From positions 62,001 through 126,000 of the forward strand of contig NZ_MPIN01000014.1 in NCBI RefSeq assembly GCF_001887355.1: a DNA stretch of 64,000 nucleotides, in the 5' to 3' direction. This document shows, in pieces, positions 15,871 through 24,336 of the stretch. A model generated the notes under the pieces. It did no database searches. It had not been told where the DNA came from and saw only the letters and a list, made by a program, of their open reading frames with translations. The stretch's first letter is position 1. Each line of letters opens with the position of its first letter. Both the position numbers and the translations under genes were made by a program. The DNA comes from Cystobacter ferrugineus (GTDB lineage: Bacteria > Myxococcota > Myxococcia > Myxococcales > Myxococcaceae).

Positions 15871-16644
15871 TCACTGGGGCTTGATGAACTTCAGGGCGAA
15901 GCGATCGCTGGTGCCACGGCGCGCGCCGGCGGCGCCCGGGCTGGAGTCCCAGTCACGCGTGTCCTGGGGATTGCGCCAGACATCACTGTCCTGCAGGAAC
16001 TGGAAGCCCGCCGCGAGCACCTCGTCGCGCACGGTCTGCTCGTCGATGCGGTGCAGTGTCTTGGCGTCACTCACGCCCGTGCCGGGCTTCGCGCTCGAGT
16101 CGAGGATGACGTAGACCCCACCAGGCTTGAGCGCGCGGAAGACGGCCGCGTTCATCTTCGCCCGGTCGGTGCCGAACCACACGGTGTCGTGATAGATGAT
16201 GTTGCTCACCACCGCGTCCAGGTCGGTCACCTCGGGCGGAAAGGGATCGTCCAGCTCGCGATCCACCCGTACCACGTTCTGGTTGACCGGGCGGGCGAGC
16301 CGCTCGCTCCAGGGCTTCTCCGCGAAGCGCTCGAGGACGAACCGGGGGTTCTCGCCATAGACGACCCCACGAGGACCCACGGCGCGCGCGAGCAGCTCGG
16401 TGGTGTATCCACCCCCCGCCATCAGCTCGGCGACCTTCATGCCGGGCCGGACGCCCACGAACTCGAGCAGGGCGGCGGGATGGCGGCCCGGATCGAGGGC
16501 CCGATCGGACTCGGGCCGATCCGCTGCGGCGACGATGGCTCCGGCGGGAGAGACCACGTCCTCGGAAGCGGGGGCCGAGGGAATAGCGGGTGTATGGGAA
16601 CAACCCACGAGGGACAGGCAGGCAGCGGCGAGGAAGAATCGCAT
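15871..16644 (-). CDS. class I SAM methyltransferase-like lipoprotein
   Basis: This 257-residue protein starts with a lipoprotein signal, MRFFLAAACLSLVGC with lipobox L-V-G-C (Cys15), then a low-complexity spacer. A class I methyltransferase-like domain follows: MKVAELMAGGGYTTELLARAVG (motif I), LDAVVSNIIYHDTVW (motif II/IV region) and ALKPGGVYVILDSS (post-motif). Similar secreted methyltransferase-like proteins occur in other proteobacteria, with unknown function; AdoMet is not expected in the periplasm. ATG 16644 is chosen because it gives the lipoprotein signal; frames extending further upstream run into the divergent gene. It is divergent from the glutaminyl cyclase across 54 bases. Confidence 0.85.
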   Translation of the reverse strand: MRFFLAAACLSLVGCSHTPAIPSAPASEDVVSPAGAIVAAADRPESDRALDPGRHPAALLEFVGVRPGMKVAELMAGGGYTTELLARAVGPRGVVYGENPRFVLERFAEKPWSERLARPVNQNVVRVDRELDDPFPPEVTDLDAVVSNIIYHDTVWFGTDRAKMNAAVFRALKPGGVYVILDSSAKPGTGVSDAKTLHRIDEQTVRDEVLAAGFQFLQDSDVWRNPQDTRDWDSSPGAAGARRGTSDRFALKFIKPQ

Positions 16645-16698
16645 GGGACACGGAGCATAGGCGCGCCGGGCGCGAGCCCAGGCGGTATTTTGCCTTCC

Positions 16699-17481
16699 AT
16701 GACGCACCGTCTGCCCCTCTGTGTCCTCGTGCTCCTCGCGGCGGTCTCCTGCCGGAGTGAAGTGCACACCGCGCCCCCGGAGCGCACGCCGGTGGCGGGC
16801 TTCGAGATCGTCCAAAGCTGGCCGCATGATCCCTCCGCGTTCACCCAGGGACTCGTCTTCCGGCAGGGCCGGCTCTACGAGGGAACGGGCCAGCTAGGCC
16901 GCTCGAGCCTGCGGGAAGTGGAGCTCGAAACGGGCGTGGTGCTGCGCCAGATCCGGCTCGAGCCGCAATACTTCGGCGAGGGGATCGCGCTTCGGGGCAA
17001 CCGGCTGTACCAGCTCACCTGGCGTTCCCAGGAGGGCTTCGTCTACGACGCCACGACCTTCGAGCGCGTGGGCCGCTTCACCTACTCCACCGAGGGATGG
17101 GGACTCACCGAGGATGGGGAGTCGCTCATCATGAGCGATGGCACCAACACCCTGCGCTTCCTGGACCCCGACACGTTCGCGGTCCGGCGCACCGTCAAGG
17201 TGCTCGATGCCGGCCGGGAGATCTCCCAACTCAATGAGCTGGAGTACGTCCGTGGCGAGGTCTACGCGAACGTGTGGATGACGGATCTCATCGCGCGCAT
17301 CGATCCAGCCACGGGGCGCGTGAAGGGCTGGATCGATCTCTCGGGGCTGCTGCCACGCGAGGAGCGCACGGGAAACGAGGACGTGCTCAATGGAATTGCC
17401 TATGACGCAGCCGGGGATCGGCTGTTCGTCACTGGAAAGCTCTGGCCGAAGCTGTTCCAGATCCGCGTCGTCCCCCAGTAG
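16699..17481 (+). CDS. glutaminyl-peptide cyclotransferase, lipoprotein
   Basis: This 260-residue bacterial/plant-type glutaminyl cyclase converts N-terminal glutamine to pyroglutamate and has a five-bladed beta-propeller fold. After a lipoprotein signal (MTHRLPLCVLVLLAAVSC, lipobox A-V-S-C) come the family motifs: SWPHDPSAFTQGLVF, LYEGTGQLGRSSLREVEL, YFGEGIA, STEGWGLTEDG, LNELEYV, and NEDVLNGIAYD followed by FVTGKLWPKLFQI. All blades appear complete. It should act on exported proteins in the periplasm or at the outer membrane. ATG 16699 is fixed by the signal peptide. It is convergent with the S41 protease, 9 bases apart. Confidence 0.93.
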   Translation: MTHRLPLCVLVLLAAVSCRSEVHTAPPERTPVAGFEIVQSWPHDPSAFTQGLVFRQGRLYEGTGQLGRSSLREVELETGVVLRQIRLEPQYFGEGIALRGNRLYQLTWRSQEGFVYDATTFERVGRFTYSTEGWGLTEDGESLIMSDGTNTLRFLDPDTFAVRRTVKVLDAGREISQLNELEYVRGEVYANVWMTDLIARIDPATGRVKGWIDLSGLLPREERTGNEDVLNGIAYDAAGDRLFVTGKLWPKLFQIRVVPQ

Positions 17482-17490
17482 CCCCAGGGC

Positions 17491-18834
17491 TCACGGGGTG
17501 GCGGAGCTGGCCTTCATCGGTGGGCGCGTGCCCCGGGCCAGGCCGTTGAGGTAGTTCAACGCCACCTGGAGCTGATGGTCCGTGAGCTTCGCCGTCACGT
17601 CCCAGGCCCGGGGCTCCTCGGTGAACCGCCTGGCCTTCACCACGGGAGCGTCCTCGACCGCCGCTCCGGGCTCGGCCTTGAAGTGCCGCTCCAGATCCTT
17701 CTCTCGCGGCTCGTCCTTCGCCGCGCGCTCGCCCGTCGACTCCGCCACCAGGTAGTCCGGCGTGATGCCCTTCTCCTGGATGCTCCGCCCCTTGGGCGTG
17801 TAGTAGCGCGCCACGGTCAGCTTCAACCCGGAGCCGTCCTCCAGCTCGATGACGGTCTGGACGCTCCCCTTGCCGAACGTCTGGGTGCCCAGGATGGTGG
17901 CGCGGCCGTGGTCCTGGAGCGCGCCCGCGACGATCTCCGACGCCGAGGCGCTCCCCGCGTTCACCAGCACCACCAGGGGGTAGTCCGGCTCCGTGTCCCG
18001 GTCCTTGCTGCGCTCCTCGGTCGTCTGGCTCGGGTTGCGCCCGCGCGTGCTCACGATGGTGAGGTTGCCCGGCAGCCACAGGTCGCTCACGGCCACCGCC
18101 TGCTCCAGCAGTCCGCCCGGGTTGTTGCGCAAGTCCAACACCACGCCTCGCAGCGGCTTGTCCCCGTTCTGCGCGCGCAGCCGATCCAACTCCTTGCGCA
18201 GGTAGAACGCCGTGCGGTCCTGGAAGCTCTTCACCTTCACGTGGGCAATGCCCCCGTACAGGGCCCCCTCCACCGAGATGATGCGGACATGGTCGCGGAT
18301 GAGGGCCAGCTCCCGCGGCGCGCTGAAGCCCTCGCGCATGATGGTGAGCAACACGCGCTTGCCCGCGGGACCGCGCATGCGCTGCATCACCTCCGCGTGG
18401 CTCAGGCCCCGCGTGCGCTCGCCGTCGATGGCGACCACCTCATCCCCCACCCGGATGCCCGCCCGGGACGCCGGCGTGTCCTCGATGGAGGCGGACACCC
18501 GGAAGCCGTCACCCGCGGGGGCCAGCTCGATGCCCACCCCGCCGTACTCGCCGGAGGTGTCGATCTTCATCTCCTTGAAGACCTCGGGCGGCATGAAGAC
18601 GGTGTGGGGATCCAACGTCCCCAACATGCCCTGGATGGCGCCCTGCATGAGCTGGCGCTCGTCCACCGGATCCACGTAGTTGTTCTCCACGTAGGACAGC
18701 ACCCGGGCGAACACCTCGAGCTGCTCGTAGGACAGGGTGTTCGCGGAGGGCTCGCGTGCCTGGGCCGGGAGCATGGGAGCCAGGAGCCACAAGCCGGCGG
18801 CGAGTGCCGCGCGCCAGGAGTGCGAGGAGCGCAT
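17491..18834 (-). CDS. S41 family C-terminal processing peptidase
   Basis: This 447-residue periplasmic serine protease has a signal peptide, MRSSHSWRAALAAGLWLLAP through AQA. An N-terminal helical region (YVENNYVDPVDERQLMQGAI) is followed by a PDZ domain (residues about 90-170, with GEYGGVGIELAP and SRAGIRVGDEVVAID) and the S41 catalytic core. The serine lies in AGSASASEIVAGALQ and the lysine in GTQTFGKGSVQ. These proteases trim the C-termini of periplasmic or outer-membrane proteins and adjust peptidoglycan hydrolases. It is the last gene of a minus-strand run that includes ftsE-ftsX-envC, which fits a cell-wall role. GTG or ATG codons slightly upstream are possible alternatives. Confidence 0.93.
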   Translation of the reverse strand: MRSSHSWRAALAAGLWLLAPMLPAQAREPSANTLSYEQLEVFARVLSYVENNYVDPVDERQLMQGAIQGMLGTLDPHTVFMPPEVFKEMKIDTSGEYGGVGIELAPAGDGFRVSASIEDTPASRAGIRVGDEVVAIDGERTRGLSHAEVMQRMRGPAGKRVLLTIMREGFSAPRELALIRDHVRIISVEGALYGGIAHVKVKSFQDRTAFYLRKELDRLRAQNGDKPLRGVVLDLRNNPGGLLEQAVAVSDLWLPGNLTIVSTRGRNPSQTTEERSKDRDTEPDYPLVVLVNAGSASASEIVAGALQDHGRATILGTQTFGKGSVQTVIELEDGSGLKLTVARYYTPKGRSIQEKGITPDYLVAESTGERAAKDEPREKDLERHFKAEPGAAVEDAPVVKARRFTEEPRAWDVTAKLTDHQLQVALNYLNGLARGTRPPMKASSATP

Positions 18835-18872
18835 GAAGGCGGACTCTACCATCCGTCCGCCTCCCGGTCCGA

Positions 18873-19733
18873 CTACAGCCCGGCGGAGTCGGCGAACTGG
18901 AGCAGCTCCGACACCAGCTCGCCCGGCCGCTCGACATGCGGCAGGTGACCGAAGCCATCCACCACGCGCACCTGGGAGTGGGGCGGCAGGTGGGTGCGGA
19001 AGAAGTCGAGGCTCTCGCGGGGCAGGAGCTTCTCGTTGGCCCCCCACACGAACAGCACGGGCATGGTGAGCCCCTGGAGTTGCTCGGGCTTGAGGTACTC
19101 GCCCGTGGAGATCACATCCGCGCTCAGCGCCCGCACGGCGGGGGTGCCATAGATGCCCCGGAGGGCATTGGCGAAGAACATCATGGCCCAGGGAGGCCGG
19201 TGGAACAGGCGCTGGGTGAGCGCGCGGGCCTGCTCGCCCGTGCGCACGTTCATGGACTCCAACACCTCGCGGATGAGCTCGTGTCCCACGTCCGCTCCCG
19301 CCGAGGCCACCAGGGCCAGGGCGCGAACCAGCTCCGGGTGCTCGGCCGCCAGTTGCACCGACATGGCTCCGCCCAGGGAGTTGCCCACCACGAAGGCCGG
19401 GGCACCCACCACCTCGCGGCAGTAGCGCACCAGCATCTCGTACTGGCCCCGGACGCACATCGGCCCGAGGCAGTACTCCGGAGAGAAGCCGTGCCCCGGC
19501 AGATCCACCGCGAACACCCGCTCGAAGCGTTTGGCCAGCGGGAAGAGGACGCGCCCGAAGCCACTGGCCGCCCCGCCCAGCCCATGCACCAGCACGATGG
19601 GCGGACCCTTGCCACTGCCCTTCAACGTGAAGTGATGGAGGCGCTGTCCGCCCACCACCACTTCTTCCGAGCGCACCCCGCGCATCACCAGCAGGCGCCG
19701 CGAGACTTCCTGGAGTCCAGAGATGAGGTCCAC
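18873..19733 (-). CDS. alpha/beta hydrolase
   Basis: This 286-residue hydrolase has the alpha/beta fold. The oxyanion-hole motif is VLVHGLGG near residue 48, and the nucleophile elbow is VVGNSLGGAMS with Ser near 118. The acid is probably the Asp or Glu in VLFVWGANEKLLP (near 230), and the catalytic His lies in FGHLPHVERP near 262. There is no signal peptide. The overall pattern resembles meta-cleavage hydrolases and MenH-like esterases, but the substrate cannot be assigned. It lies between the S41 protease and an oxidoreductase, on the same strand and close enough for co-transcription. Confidence 0.88.
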   Translation of the reverse strand: MDLISGLQEVSRRLLVMRGVRSEEVVVGGQRLHHFTLKGSGKGPPIVLVHGLGGAASGFGRVLFPLAKRFERVFAVDLPGHGFSPEYCLGPMCVRGQYEMLVRYCREVVGAPAFVVGNSLGGAMSVQLAAEHPELVRALALVASAGADVGHELIREVLESMNVRTGEQARALTQRLFHRPPWAMMFFANALRGIYGTPAVRALSADVISTGEYLKPEQLQGLTMPVLFVWGANEKLLPRESLDFFRTHLPPHSQVRVVDGFGHLPHVERPGELVSELLQFADSAGL

Positions 19734-19767
19734 GACGGAACCTTAACTCCGCCCCCGCCGCACCGCA

Positions 19768-20808
19768 TCATCCCCCCAGGGGAATACGCCGGCCCTCGGA
19801 GGCGCTGCGCTCGGCGGCCTGGATGATCTGGATGACCTGGCCGGCGCTCTCGGCGGTGACGGGGACGGGGCCCTCGCCGGCGATGGCCTGGGCGAAGCGC
19901 CGGTAGAACGACTCGTACTGGCCCGGCAGCGTGGGCACGTCGCCCCCCTGACTCAGCCGGCCATGGCGCGCGGCGGGCTCCTGGCCCCAACCCGCCTGGC
20001 CGGGCCGGAGCCCCGCCTTGAGCTGCTCCTCCTGCGGGTCGAGCCCGTACTTCACCCAGGCGTCGCGCTCGCCCTGGAGGACGAAGCGCGGCCAGGGCTC
20101 ATGCACCACGGAGCCGGAGCGCAGGATGACGCGCAGCTCGCCATAGCGCAGCAGCAGGTGGAACCAGTCCGTGGTCCGAGCGCCCTCGCGCTGCTGGCCG
20201 ACGTCGGCGCTGACGGACTCGGGCATCCCGAAGAGCTGCACGGCCTGATCGATGAGGTGGGAGCCGAGATCCCACAAGGTGCCGCCCCCAGGCACGGCGT
20301 CCTCCTTCCAGCGCGCCTTCACCTGGGGCCGGAAGCGATCATAGTGGCTCTCGAAGCTGAACAACCTGCCGAGGCGTCCCTGCTCGAGCAACTGGCGCAC
20401 GGTGAGGAAATCGCCATCCCAGCGCCGGCTGTGGAAGACGGTGAGGCACCGTCCACGCTCGCGCGCCAGGGCATCCAGCCGCGAGGCCTCGGCCGCATCC
20501 AGGGTGAAGGGCTTGTCGACGACCACGTGCTTGCCCGCCCGGAGCGCGCGCTCGGCCAGTGACGCGTGCGTGTCGTTGGGCGAGGCGATGATGACGACGT
20601 CGAGGGAAGGATCCTCCAGGAGCGCGTCCGGGGAGAGCACGCGCGCGCCGGGCCAGTCGCGTGCCACCTCCGCGGCGCGTTGGGTGGCGACCGCCGCCAG
20701 GGTGAACGCGGGCTCGGCGGCGAGCAGGGGCGCGTGGAAGACGGTGCCGGCGAGGCCGTAGCCGACGAGGCCCGTTCTCAGGGGAGCGCGAGAGGAGGAA
20801 GAGGTCAT
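19768..20808 (-). CDS. Gfo/Idh/MocA family oxidoreductase
   Basis: This 346-residue NAD(P)-dependent oxidoreductase has the N-terminal Rossmann domain RTGLVGYGLAGTVFHAPLL (GxGxxG type) and the family signature KHVVVDKPFTLDAAEA, whose EKP-like motif (here DKP) contains the catalytic lysine, near residue 95. The C-terminal substrate domain contains GGGTLWDLGSHLIDQAVQLFG with the family's conserved D and H. Close relatives include the YdgJ/YvaA-like sugar or inositol dehydrogenases. The substrate is unknown. ATG 20808 is chosen; an ATG at 20826 would add 6 residues and overlap the envC-like stop region. It follows envC on the same strand. Confidence 0.9.
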   Translation of the reverse strand: MTSSSSRAPLRTGLVGYGLAGTVFHAPLLAAEPAFTLAAVATQRAAEVARDWPGARVLSPDALLEDPSLDVVIIASPNDTHASLAERALRAGKHVVVDKPFTLDAAEASRLDALARERGRCLTVFHSRRWDGDFLTVRQLLEQGRLGRLFSFESHYDRFRPQVKARWKEDAVPGGGTLWDLGSHLIDQAVQLFGMPESVSADVGQQREGARTTDWFHLLLRYGELRVILRSGSVVHEPWPRFVLQGERDAWVKYGLDPQEEQLKAGLRPGQAGWGQEPAARHGRLSQGGDVPTLPGQYESFYRRFAQAIAGEGPVPVTAESAGQVIQIIQAAERSASEGRRIPLGG

Positions 20809-20822
20809 GGAGTGTCCAGGGT

Positions 20823-21938
20823 TCAAGGAGCGGCCGCCAGCCAGGGCGCGGGATCCAGGGCCTGACCGGAGCGGCGGATTTCGAAATAGAGGTAGGGACC
20901 CTTGAGCGAGCCCGTCTCGCCCACCTCGCCCACCGTGTCACCCGCGGCCACGCGATCTCCCACGCCCGGAGTCACGGAGGCCAGATGGGCCACCAGCGTG
21001 TGATAGCCCCCGCCGTGGTCGAGGATGAGCAGGTTGCCATAGCCGCGCAGCCAGCCCGCGTAGGCCACGGTCCCTTCGGCCACGGCCTTCACGGGGGTAC
21101 CCGCGGGAGCGCGGATGTCCACGCCCTTCTGCACGGTGACGGTGTTGAAGCGCGGGTTGACCACGCGGCCGAACCCCACCTCGATGACACCGGGAGCGGG
21201 ACGGGGCAGCTTGCCCTTGAGCGCTCCGAAGCCGGAGGTGTCCGGCCCCTCGTTCAGCTCCTGGAGCACCCGGCCGAGGTCCGCGTCCGCCTCCTCCAGC
21301 TCGCGCACCATGCGCCGCGCCAGCTCCGCCTCGCCCTTGATGGTGCCGACCAACTCCTCCAGCGCCTCCTGCTGCGCCCGGGCCATGCGCGCCTGCTCGC
21401 GCAGGAACGTCAGCCGCACGTCCAGCGAGCCCTGCAACCGGCGCAGCTCGGCCGAGACCCGCTGCCGCAGCCTCGACACACGCTGCACCGTGCGGAGCTG
21501 CCGCAGGTCCTCCTCCAGCGTCGCCCGCAGCGCGCGCGAGCGCCACACCATGGCGGAGAAGTCCCGGGCGCTGAGCAGCACCTCCAGCGGCCGGCGGCGC
21601 ATGAGCCGGTACATGCTCCACAGCCGGGGCGACAGCCGGCGCAACTGCTCGCGCAGCATCTCCCGCGTCACCTCGTCCTCGTGCTCGGCCACGGCCAGCC
21701 GCTTGCGGAAGACGGCCAGGTCACGCTCCAGCACCCTCACCCGCTGGGCGCTGGTGGCGGCGCGCTGCTCCACCATCTCCAGCACCTCCAGCGCGGACAC
21801 CTTGCGGGACTCGATGAGCGCGAGCGCCGCGCGCTGTGTGGCCAGCTTCTCGCGCACGGCCTCGCGCTCCGCCGCCTCGTCCTGGGAGAAGGCCGCGGGC
21901 GCCCACGACAGCAGGAGGAGCAGCAGGAGCCGGTTCAT
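20823..21938 (-). CDS. envC: EnvC-like murein hydrolase activator with degenerate LytM domain
   Basis: This 371-residue exported protein has a signal peptide (MNRLLLLLLLSWAPAAFS), a long coiled coil (residues about 25-230, rich in E, R, L and A) and a C-terminal LytM/M23 domain (about 265-371). The M23 zinc ligands are missing: the usual HxH is replaced by YLYFEI, and the first His-containing motif reads QKGVDIRAP. The ending YFEIRRSGQALDPAPWL resembles E. coli EnvC, a non-enzymatic activator of amidases. The ATG overlaps the ftsX stop (ATGA), so the gene is coupled to ftsEX, which in other bacteria controls EnvC at the septum. Confidence 0.88.
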   Translation of the reverse strand: MNRLLLLLLLSWAPAAFSQDEAAEREAVREKLATQRAALALIESRKVSALEVLEMVEQRAATSAQRVRVLERDLAVFRKRLAVAEHEDEVTREMLREQLRRLSPRLWSMYRLMRRRPLEVLLSARDFSAMVWRSRALRATLEEDLRQLRTVQRVSRLRQRVSAELRRLQGSLDVRLTFLREQARMARAQQEALEELVGTIKGEAELARRMVRELEEADADLGRVLQELNEGPDTSGFGALKGKLPRPAPGVIEVGFGRVVNPRFNTVTVQKGVDIRAPAGTPVKAVAEGTVAYAGWLRGYGNLLILDHGGGYHTLVAHLASVTPGVGDRVAAGDTVGEVGETGSLKGPYLYFEIRRSGQALDPAPWLAAAP

Positions 21939-22837
21939 ACCCGGAGAAAGCGCCCCACCGCGATGAAGCTGCCACCCAGGCCCAACGCGCACCCCACCGC
22001 CACCATCTCCAGCGCCAGGCCCGGCTCCAGCAGGGGCACCGCGCCACCGGGGCCCACCAGGAAGGACAGGAGCGAGTTCATTCCCGGTCCCACCAGCCGC
22101 TCGAACAGCGCGAGCCCCGCGAGCGCCACCCCGGCACCGAGCAGTCCCTGGAGGAAGCCCTCGATGAGGAAGGGCATCTTCACGAAGCGATCCGTGGCGC
22201 CCACCAGCTTCTGGATTTCAATCTCCCCGCGCCGCGCGTAGATGGCCAGTTGCAGCGTCGCGGACACGATGACCACCGTGGCCAGCAGCACCACCGCGAA
22301 CGCCACCCAGCCGCCATAGCGCAGGGCGCGAGAAATGGCCGACAGCCGCTCCACGGCCTCCTCGCCATAGTCCACGCCGGTGACACCGGGCAGGGCGCGC
22401 AGTTCCTTGGCCAGTTGCTTGAGCGCGCCGGGCGTGCGCCGCTCGGCGGGCACCTGCAGTTCCAGCGAGGGAGGCAGCGGGTTCTCGGGCAGTTGCGCGA
22501 GCGCCTCGCCCAGGTCACCCAGTTCCCGCGCCAGACGCTCCAGCGCGGCCTGGGGAGGCACGAGCGAGGCGCGTCCCCCGCTGGCCGCTTCCATCCGCTC
22601 GCGCAGCACCGTGGCGCCCTCCTCGTCGAGCCCGGGAGAGAGGTACACCGTCACCTGCACCTCACCCCCCAGCGAGGCGAGGAGCGCGTCCACCCCGCGG
22701 CCCAGGGCCTGGGCGAGCCCCGCGGCGAACAGGGCGATGGCGATGGTGGTCACGGCGATGAAGTGGACGAAGGGCGCATGGCGCAACCCCGACGCCGCCG
22801 AGCGCCAGAAGTAGGCCGTCTTGGCCAGGACGCTCAT
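21935..22837 (-). CDS. ftsX: cell division protein FtsX
   Basis: This 300-residue membrane subunit of the FtsEX complex has one transmembrane helix near residue 30 (FIAVTTIAIALFAAGLAQAL), a large periplasmic loop (about 60-165) and three more helices: VAFAVVLLATVVIVSATLQL, LLGAGVALAGLALFERLVG and one at the C-terminus. The cytoplasmic segment IYARRGEIEIQKLVGATD is typical of the family. FtsEX does not transport; it transmits ATP hydrolysis to periplasmic hydrolase activators. It overlaps ftsE by 4 bases upstream and envC by 4 bases downstream, so all three should be translated together. Confidence 0.93.
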   Translation of the reverse strand: MSVLAKTAYFWRSAASGLRHAPFVHFIAVTTIAIALFAAGLAQALGRGVDALLASLGGEVQVTVYLSPGLDEEGATVLRERMEAASGGRASLVPPQAALERLARELGDLGEALAQLPENPLPPSLELQVPAERRTPGALKQLAKELRALPGVTGVDYGEEAVERLSAISRALRYGGWVAFAVVLLATVVIVSATLQLAIYARRGEIEIQKLVGATDRFVKMPFLIEGFLQGLLGAGVALAGLALFERLVGPGMNSLLSFLVGPGGAVPLLEPGLALEMVAVGCALGLGGSFIAVGRFLRV

Positions 22838-23529
22838 CCCGCCGCCACCCGCCGGGCCGCCTTCACCCCGTCCTCGTCCGACACGATGAAGCCCCCCTCC
22901 AGGCGCAGGGTGCGCTTCTGGTAGCGGGTGATGAGGCCGGTGTCGTGGGTGGCCACCATCACCGTGGTGCCTCGCACGTTCACGTCCATGAGCAGATCCA
23001 TGATCTCCACGGTGAGTGCCGGGTCCAGGTTGCCCGTGGGCTCGTCGGCCAGGAGGATGGTGGGATCATTGACGAGCGCGCGGGCGATGACCACGCGCTG
23101 CTGCTCACCCCCGGAGAGCTTGAGGGGCATGGAGCCCGCCTTGTGCTGCAGGCCCACGAGCTTGAGCATGCGGTGCACGCGCTCGCGCGCCTCGGCGCGG
23201 GGCACGCCCAGCACGTCCAGGGTGAAGGCGACGTTGTCCTCCACGGTGCGGTGCGGCAGCAGCTTGAAGTCCTGGAACACCACGCCGATGTTGCGCCGCA
23301 GGTAGGGGATGGCCGACTCGCGGATGCGCGCGATGTTGCGCCCGCCCACGAGGATCTGCCCCTTGGTGGCCTTCTCCGCGCAGAAGATGAGCTTCATGAG
23401 CGTCGTCTTGCCCGCGCCCGAGGGGCCCGTGAGGAAGACGAACTCGCCCTTCTGCACATGCAGGTTGATGTCCGAGAGGACCGGCGGATCGCCCGGATAG
23501 GCCTTGTACACGTGGAACATCTGGATCAT
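22834..23529 (-). CDS. ftsE: cell division ATP-binding protein FtsE
   Basis: This 231-residue ABC ATPase partners FtsX at the division septum. The motifs are complete: Walker [10 protein letters not shown] near residue 37, Q-loop VVFQDF near 83, signature [15 protein letters not shown] near 138, and Walker [13 protein letters not shown] near 160 with the catalytic Glu. The opening [20 protein letters not shown] is FtsE-like. It is the first gene of the ftsE-ftsX-envC module, and its stop overlaps the ftsX start (ATGA). A conserved hypothetical gene lies 54 bases upstream on the same strand and may share the transcript. Confidence 0.95.
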   Translation of the reverse strand: MIQMFHVYKAYPGDPPVLSDINLHVQKGEFVFLTGPSGAGKTTLMKLIFCAEKATKGQILVGGRNIARIRESAIPYLRRNIGVVFQDFKLLPHRTVEDNVAFTLDVLGVPRAEARERVHRMLKLVGLQHKAGSMPLKLSGGEQQRVVIARALVNDPTILLADEPTGNLDPALTVEIMDLLMDVNVRGTTVMVATHDTGLITRYQKRTLRLEGGFIVSDEDGVKAARRVAAG

Positions 23530-23583
23530 CGGCGGGGGCGATTATGGCCCCGCTCGCGCCCCATGTGCCACGGGACAGCCGAG

Positions 23584-24126
23584 CTACTGGTTGTTGTCCT
23601 CGCCCGCCAGGTAGCTGAGGATGACCTCGTCCAGGCTCTTCTCGGAGATGAGGTCCTCGCCGAACAGCGTCTCCACGCCCACCTCGTTGATCTTCGGCTG
23701 CACCTGCATGGCGCGCGCGGCGGCGATCTCCGGGGGGAGGTGGGAGGCGGGGGCCGCGGGAGGAGGCGCCTTGGGGGCGGCCTGCGGACGCGCGTGGCTG
23801 GCGTCCTCGGCGGTGCCGAGCTGCCCGGGCTGGTAGTGGCGCACGCCCGTCTCGTAGCCGTCGTAGACCCCGTTGATGAGGTTGCGCAGCATCTCCTTGT
23901 GCTGCTCCTCCATCAACTCGCGCACGACCTCGGCGAGGCTCTCCGCGTTGAGGATGTCCGCGTAGGACGTCTTCTTCGACGCGAGGATGTTCCCGCCCAC
24001 GAACAGGTGCGTGATGATGTGGGGATTGTTGACGCCCGAGTCCTCGGTCTGGACGTGGTAGACGCGACCCTTGTACTTGATGTTGTGGTTGAAGCCGGTG
24101 ACGGCTTTTTCGAAGGTTTTCGCCAT
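23584..24126 (-). CDS. conserved hypothetical protein, possible myxobacterial family
   Basis: This 180-residue soluble protein has no recognised domain. The N-terminal half is the ordered part (FNHNIKYKGRVYHVQTEDSG, then ITHLFVGGNILASKKTSYAD and VVRELMEEQHKEMLRNLING). A proline/alanine-rich linker (residues about 118-135) follows, then a short acidic tail ending LSYLAGEDNNQ. The N-terminal pattern resembles small proteins found repeatedly in delta-proteobacterial genomes. ATG 24126 is preferred, since the upstream extension is arginine-rich and unconserved-looking. It lies just before ftsE on the same strand, so a link to division or cell-envelope biology is possible but unproven. Confidence 0.7.
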   Translation of the reverse strand: MAKTFEKAVTGFNHNIKYKGRVYHVQTEDSGVNNPHIITHLFVGGNILASKKTSYADILNAESLAEVVRELMEEQHKEMLRNLINGVYDGYETGVRHYQPGQLGTAEDASHARPQAAPKAPPPAAPASHLPPEIAAARAMQVQPKINEVGVETLFGEDLISEKSLDEVILSYLAGEDNNQ

Positions 24127-24304
24127 GCCCGAGTGAGCGGACCGTAGCAGTGCGACCCGGGCGAAACAAGAAACGCGTCGGATTGTGTGCGACGTCCGCC
24201 TGCTGGCCAGCCCACGAAAGGAGCAGACGGCCGGTTCGTTCACCATCCGACGCCGCTCTGCCTCCACATGGGATTAGAGTCCGTCTCCCCCAGGGGGGAA
24301 GGCA

Positions 24305-24330
24305 GCGCCGGTGTTTCCCGGCGCGAGGAA
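24305..24330 (+). promoter_or_regulatory. hairpin next to the carF ribosome-binding site
   Basis: GCGCCGG (24305-24311) pairs with CCGGCGC (24318-24324) around a 6-base loop, immediately followed by the RBS GAGGAA (24325-24330). Such a stem could influence access of the ribosome to carF. The pairing is seen; the effect is inferred. Confidence 0.35.
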
Positions 24331-24336
24331 CACCAC

